This document shows, piece by piece, positions 5,053 to 5,805 of a stretch of 5,805 bases of DNA. Numbering within the stretch: the first letter of the stretch is position 1; each line of letters starts with the position of its first letter. Below the pieces are notes generated by a model. The model was not told where the DNA came from and made no database searches. It saw only the letters and a list, made by a program, of their open reading frames with translations. Origin of the DNA: Lysobacteraceae bacterium (GTDB lineage Bacteria > Pseudomonadota > Gammaproteobacteria > Xanthomonadales > Rhodanobacteraceae); the NCBI GenBank assembly GCA_018971925.1, contig JAGWZT010000140.1, positions 1 to 5,805 of the forward strand, read 5' to 3'. Position numbers and translations under genes: made by a program.

Positions 5053-5805
5053 TTAATCCGCCTGGCGCCGCAGGAAAGCGGGGATATCCAGGTAGTCGGG
5101 CACACCAGCCGTCTCGACCGCCGGTTTGGCGGCCGCAGCCGGCGCGGGATTGCGGCTCATCGCGGGCATCGGTTCCGGCTGGGCGGCGAATCCCACCACC
5201 CCGTTGTCCGTACCGGTACGCAGCACCCGTCGCGGCTGCGGCATCTCGACCATCTCCGGCTTGGCCATGGGCCGCAGCTGCGGCTTTGCGGCGCGGTTCA
5301 GGCCGGTCGCGACCACCGTGACGCGCACGTCGTCGGAGAGGTCGGGGTCGAGCGCGGTGCCCAGCACCACGGTCGCGTCCTCGCTGGCGAAGTCGTGCAC
5401 CACCCGGCCGATCTCGTCGAACTCGCGCATCGTCAGGTTGGGACCGGCGGTGACGTTGACCAGGATGCCGCAGGCACCCGACAAGTCCACATTTTCCAGC
5501 AGCGGGTTGTTGATGGCCGCTTCGGCCGCCGCCTGCGCGCGATCGTCGCCGCGCGCCGTGCCGGTGCCCATCATGGCCATGCCCATCTCGCTCATCACGG
5601 TGCGCACGTCGGCAAAGTCCACGTTGATCAGGCCCGGGCGGGTGATCAGGTCGGCAATGCCCTGCACGGCGCCCTGCAGCACGTCGTTGGCGGCTTTGAA
5701 GGCGTTCAGCAGGGTGACCTCGCGGCCAAGCACCGAGAGCAGCTTCTCGTTCGGCACGGTGATCAGCGAGTCGACGTGCTGGGACAGGTCCTCGATGCCC
5801 TTCAG
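5053..5805 (-). CDS. ftsZ: Cell division GTPase FtsZ, 5' part missing at window edge
   Basis: FtsZ is the tubulin-like GTPase that polymerises into the cytokinetic ring. The window holds the last 250 residues and the TAA stop; by comparison with E. coli about 146 N-terminal residues, including the GTP-binding GGGTGTG signature, are missing. The first visible residues are LKGIEDLSQHVDSLIT, which continue without a break into VPNEKLLSVLG, so no start codon lies in the window. Visible parts are the AANDVLQGAVQG helix, the T7 catalytic loop NVDFAD that completes the GTPase site of the next subunit, the C-terminal half of the tubulin fold (to about VTVVATGLNR), a variable linker rich in P, A and M, and the conserved tail PDYLDIPAFLRRQAD, which binds FtsA and ZipA in relatives. 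A terminator follows the gene. Confidence 0.98.
   Translation of the reverse strand: MKGIEDLSQHVDSLITVPNEKLLSVLGREVTLLNAFKAANDVLQGAVQGIADLITRPGLINVDFADVRTVMSEMGMAMMGTGTARGDDRAQAAAEAAINNPLLENVDLSGACGILVNVTAGPNLTMREFDEIGRVVHDFASEDATVVLGTALDPDLSDDVRVTVVATGLNRAAKPQLRPMAKPEMVEMPQPRRVLRTGTDNGVVGFAAQPEPMPAMSRNPAPAAAAKPAVETAGVPDYLDIPAFLRRQAD

Noticed and set aside
1..5805. CRISPR array, tRNA, rRNA, phage or toxin-antitoxin system
   Set aside because: No regularly spaced repeats, cloverleaf sequences, integrase/transposase genes or small paired genes could be seen; all solid genes are core housekeeping.

Overview
The window is high-GC chromosomal DNA from a gammaproteobacterium, most likely Xanthomonadales (Xanthomonas/Lysobacter/Rhodanobacter relatives). 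I base this on recalled resemblance of the SecA, LpxC and FtsZ proteins and on gene order; no search was run. It is a conserved housekeeping neighbourhood at the end of the division and cell-wall cluster, not an accessory island. I found no phage, CRISPR, tRNA, rRNA or insertion-sequence gene, and no convincing new biological system.

From the right edge, read along the minus strand: the 3' two-thirds of ftsZ (cut by the window end), a 423-bp gap with a good ftsZ terminator, several hairpins and a dispersed repeat, then a complete lpxC. Next is a 439-bp gap between the convergent 3' ends of lpxC and dciA, with a second copy of the same repeat. dciA (DUF721) is the only plus-strand gene. Its start codon interlocks with that of a divergent minus-strand gene for a membrane-anchored M23 (LytM-type) peptidase. 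After 109 bp comes secA, whose C-terminal third runs off the left edge.

The genes join cell-envelope and cell-cycle functions: FtsZ builds the division ring, LpxC commits to lipid A synthesis, the M23 protein probably trims or regulates peptidoglycan, SecA drives protein export, and DciA loads the replicative helicase. The order ftsZ-lpxC-dciA-M23-secA is, from general knowledge, also seen in Pseudomonas. Unlike in Escherichia coli, there is no secM between lpxC and secA.

The points worth a second look are non-coding: the interlocked divergent starts, the two repeat copies bracketing lpxC, the run of hairpins after ftsZ, and an orphan extended -10 sequence pointing antisense into dciA.
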